A stretch of DNA of 6,216 nucleotides, taken from contig JAFAZM010000145.1 of NCBI GenBank assembly GCA_019239785.1, positions 1 to 6,216 of the forward strand, in the 5' to 3' direction. The stretch comes from Sphingomonadaceae bacterium. GTDB taxonomy: Bacteria; Pseudomonadota; Alphaproteobacteria; Sphingomonadales; Sphingomonadaceae. The translations under genes were made by a program, and so were the position numbers. The notes beneath the pieces are model-generated. The model was not told the origin of the DNA. It saw only the letters and a list, made by a program, of their open reading frames with translations, and did no database searches. Below are positions 5,001 through 6,216 of this stretch, one piece after another. Each line of letters begins with the position of its first letter. Positions within the stretch are counted from its first letter, which is position 1.

Positions 5001-5945
5001 ATGTCCAGGCCGCTCGACAGCTTCGCGGGAAAGACGGCGCTGGTCACCGGCGCGGTCAGCGGCCTCGGCTTCGGTATCGCCAAGGCGCTGGCGGGCGAAG
5101 GCGTGCGGCTCGCGCTCGGCTATCGCGACGAGGGTGATCGCGAGACGGCGGCGCGCTGGTTCCGCGACGCCGGCCATGACGCGCCTTTGTTCCTGCCTCT
5201 GGACGTCGCCGACCGCGCCGCCTGGGCCGCGGCGCGCGAGGCGGTGGAGCGGGAGTTCGGCCGGCTCCACATCCTGGTCAACAATGCCGGGATCAGCGTG
5301 TTCGGGCCGATGGACCGGGCAACCTATGCCGATTGGGACTGGATCCTCGCCGTGAATCTCGGTGGCGTGATCAACGGACTCGTCACCTTCCTGCCGATGA
5401 TGGAGGCGCACGGCGAGACCGGACATGTCGTCAACGTCGCGTCGATGGCCGCCTTCCTCGCGGGGCCGCAGGCGGGGATCTACACGACCTCCAAGTTCGC
5501 GGTGCGCGGGCTGACCGAAAGCCTGCGCTATACGCTGGCGCCGACCGCGCTCGGCGTGTCGCTGATGTGCCCGGGGCTGGTCGACACCAGGGCCTATGCC
5601 TCGGCGCTTAAGCGGCCGGACGATTTTGCCGACAGCGGCCTCGGCACGGCCGATCCGGAGCTGCTCGGCCAGCTCGCGCCGGTCTTCGCCGCCGGGATGA
5701 GCATCGAGGAGGCGGGGCAGCGGCTGGTCGCGGGGATGCGGCGCGGCGACTTCTGGATCCTCAGCCATGGCGGCTATGAGGCGGAGTTCCAGGAGATTCA
5801 TGACGAGCTGATGGCGGCGCTGCCGAAGGAGCCACAGCCGCCCGAGCGCGAGGCGGTGGAAGAACAACGCCGCGCCGCCAACCGCATGGCACTTGCGCGG
5901 CAGGCGACCGGGATCGGGGACATGGTGGTGAAGGACGAGGCGTAG
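5001..5945 (+). CDS. Classical short-chain dehydrogenase/reductase, LigD/LigL/LigN-like
   Basis: This 314-residue classical SDR has the cofactor motif TGAVSGLG (16-23), the acidic DV pair (68-69) that contacts adenine, NNAG (94-97), N119, and the catalytic S148, Y161 and K165 (YTTSK). The PGLVDT block (191-196) is the usual post-catalytic loop. The segment FGPMDRATYADWDWILAVNLGGVINGLVTFLPMM (101-134) strongly resembles the SYK-6 C-alpha-dehydrogenase LigD, in which FGPI, TYDDFDW, GVNLNGVINGMVTF and P-M recur. LigD/L/N oxidise the C-alpha alcohol of beta-aryl-ether lignin dimers. That makes an aromatic alcohol a reasonable guess here, but this motif is shared by a wide SDR group, so the substrate is not established. 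R42 after the second strand hints at NADP. The tail from about 275 is charged (PKEPQPPEREAVEEQRRAANR) and probably helical. The gene is monocistronic within the window, divergent from the regulator, and followed 2 bp after its stop by a large palindrome. Confidence 0.88.
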   Translation: MSRPLDSFAGKTALVTGAVSGLGFGIAKALAGEGVRLALGYRDEGDRETAARWFRDAGHDAPLFLPLDVADRAAWAAAREAVEREFGRLHILVNNAGISVFGPMDRATYADWDWILAVNLGGVINGLVTFLPMMEAHGETGHVVNVASMAAFLAGPQAGIYTTSKFAVRGLTESLRYTLAPTALGVSLMCPGLVDTRAYASALKRPDDFADSGLGTADPELLGQLAPVFAAGMSIEEAGQRLVAGMRRGDFWILSHGGYEAEFQEIHDELMAALPKEPQPPEREAVEEQRRAANRMALARQATGIGDMVVKDEA

Positions 5946-5947
5946 AG

Positions 5948-6078
5948 ATCCCTCTCGGGACGGGGAGGGGGACCATGCGCAGCATGGTGGAGGGGGCCCG
6001 AGCTTGAGGCGCGTAACCGCCGGGCCCCTCCACCACGCCGCTTCGCGTCGCGGTCCCCCTCCCCGTCCCCTACGGGAT
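5948..6078. repeat. Large imperfect palindrome (second REP-like family) behind the SDR gene
   Basis: The left half runs ATCCC, four unmatched bases, GGGACGGGGAGGGGGACC (5957-5974), a small hairpin, then GGTGGAGGGGGCCCG to 6000. The right half (6021-6078) is its reverse complement: CGGGCCCCTCCACC, a different small hairpin, GGTCCCCCTCCCCGTCCC, four bases, GGGAT. A 20-bp spacer separates them. The stems match almost perfectly, with one extra G on the left, while the inner hairpins (around ATGC-GCA-GCAT at 5975-5985 and CGC-TT-GCG-like sequence near 6035-6050) differ. Paired inverted REP units with variable heads are typical of dispersed palindromes in sphingomonad and related genomes. It could also stop or stabilise SDR transcripts, but no T-tract follows, so I do not call it a standard terminator. 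It starts 2 bases after the SDR stop. Confidence 0.78.
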
Positions 6079-6104
6079 TCACACATCCGGGGTCGTAGTT
6101 TTAG

Positions 6105-6170
6105 ATCAATCACTTAGGGTCATTCGTCATTCCCGCGAAAGCGGGAATCCAGGCAGCCTAAGTGACTGAT
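6105..6170. repeat. Inverted pair of 14-mers, one outside and one inside the right-hand REPIN
   Basis: ATCAATCACTTAGG (6105-6118) is the reverse complement of CCTAAGTGACTGAT (6157-6170) with one mismatch. The first lies in the AT-rich flank just left of the REPIN-like element, and the second in its central spacer. The match is directly visible; its meaning (duplicated target, part of a longer palindromic element, or chance) is unknown. Confidence 0.5.
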
Positions 6171-6212
6171 ATCAGCTTCGTTCTGGATTCCCGCTTTCGC
6201 GGGAATGACGAA
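6123..6212. repeat. REPIN-like inverted pair, second copy with perfect arms
   Basis: Arms at 6123-6152 and 6183-6212 are perfect 30-nt reverse complements separated by 30 bp. The 28-nt cores equal those of the element at 401-492: the left arm is identical, and the right arm differs by the one base that is mismatched there. The spacers of the two copies are unrelated. Each arm folds into ATTCCCGC-GAAA-GCGGGAAT or its complement. The shared arms and unrelated centres show a family of mobile REP doublets. No coding sequence is visible from 5946 to the window end; the space holds this element and the palindrome before it. Confidence 0.9.
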
Positions 6213-6216
6213 CAAA

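Noticed and set aside
4974..6113. 379-codon minus-strand open frame opposite the SDR gene
   Set aside because: It runs through the SDR gene and the downstream palindrome, has no recognisable domain, and competes with an SDR having every catalytic residue.

Overview
The window is high-GC DNA (roughly two thirds G+C) with dense, overlapping genes. It carries a minus-strand operon for the protocatechuate (PCA) 4,5-cleavage pathway. The gene order ligJ-ligA-ligB-ligC, and products resembling the Sphingobium sp. SYK-6 Lig proteins, point to an alphaproteobacterium of the Sphingomonadaceae. The genus cannot be fixed from this sequence. Family assignments rest on recalled sequences and motifs, not on a search.

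Layout, reading the operon in its transcription direction (right to left): a LysR-type regulator with two DNA-binding domains (4839-3631); a DUF1932/6-phosphogluconate-dehydrogenase-like NAD-dependent dehydrogenase of unknown substrate (3575-2757, or from 3626); ligJ, 4-oxalomesaconate hydratase (2760-1741); ligA and ligB, the alpha and beta subunits of PCA 4,5-dioxygenase (1744-1334 and 1333-494); a 92-bp REPIN-like palindrome (401-492); and the first 127 codons of ligC, CHMS dehydrogenase, which runs off the left edge. From the dehydrogenase gene through ligB the genes overlap by 4 bp or abut, so this stretch is very probably one translationally coupled transcript. LigAB opens protocatechuate to 4-carboxy-2-hydroxymuconate-6-semialdehyde (CHMS), LigC oxidises it to 2-pyrone-4,6-dicarboxylate (PDC), and LigJ acts two steps later on 4-oxalomesaconate. 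The PDC hydrolase (LigI), the aldolase (LigK) and the tautomerase (LigU) are not in the window.

To the right, a 161-bp divergent regulatory region (4840-5000) separates the regulator from a plus-strand short-chain dehydrogenase (5001-5945). Its NADB-fold region resembles the LigD/LigL/LigN C-alpha-dehydrogenase group of lignin-dimer catabolism. That gene is followed 2 bp after its stop by a 131-bp imperfect palindrome of a second repeat family (5948-6078), then by a second copy of the REPIN-like element (6123-6212).

The main pathway is known biology. The less ordinary parts are the tandem-HTH LysR regulator heading the operon it probably controls, the unassigned dehydrogenase coupled to ligJ, and the two families of palindromic repeats placed directly behind stop codons.
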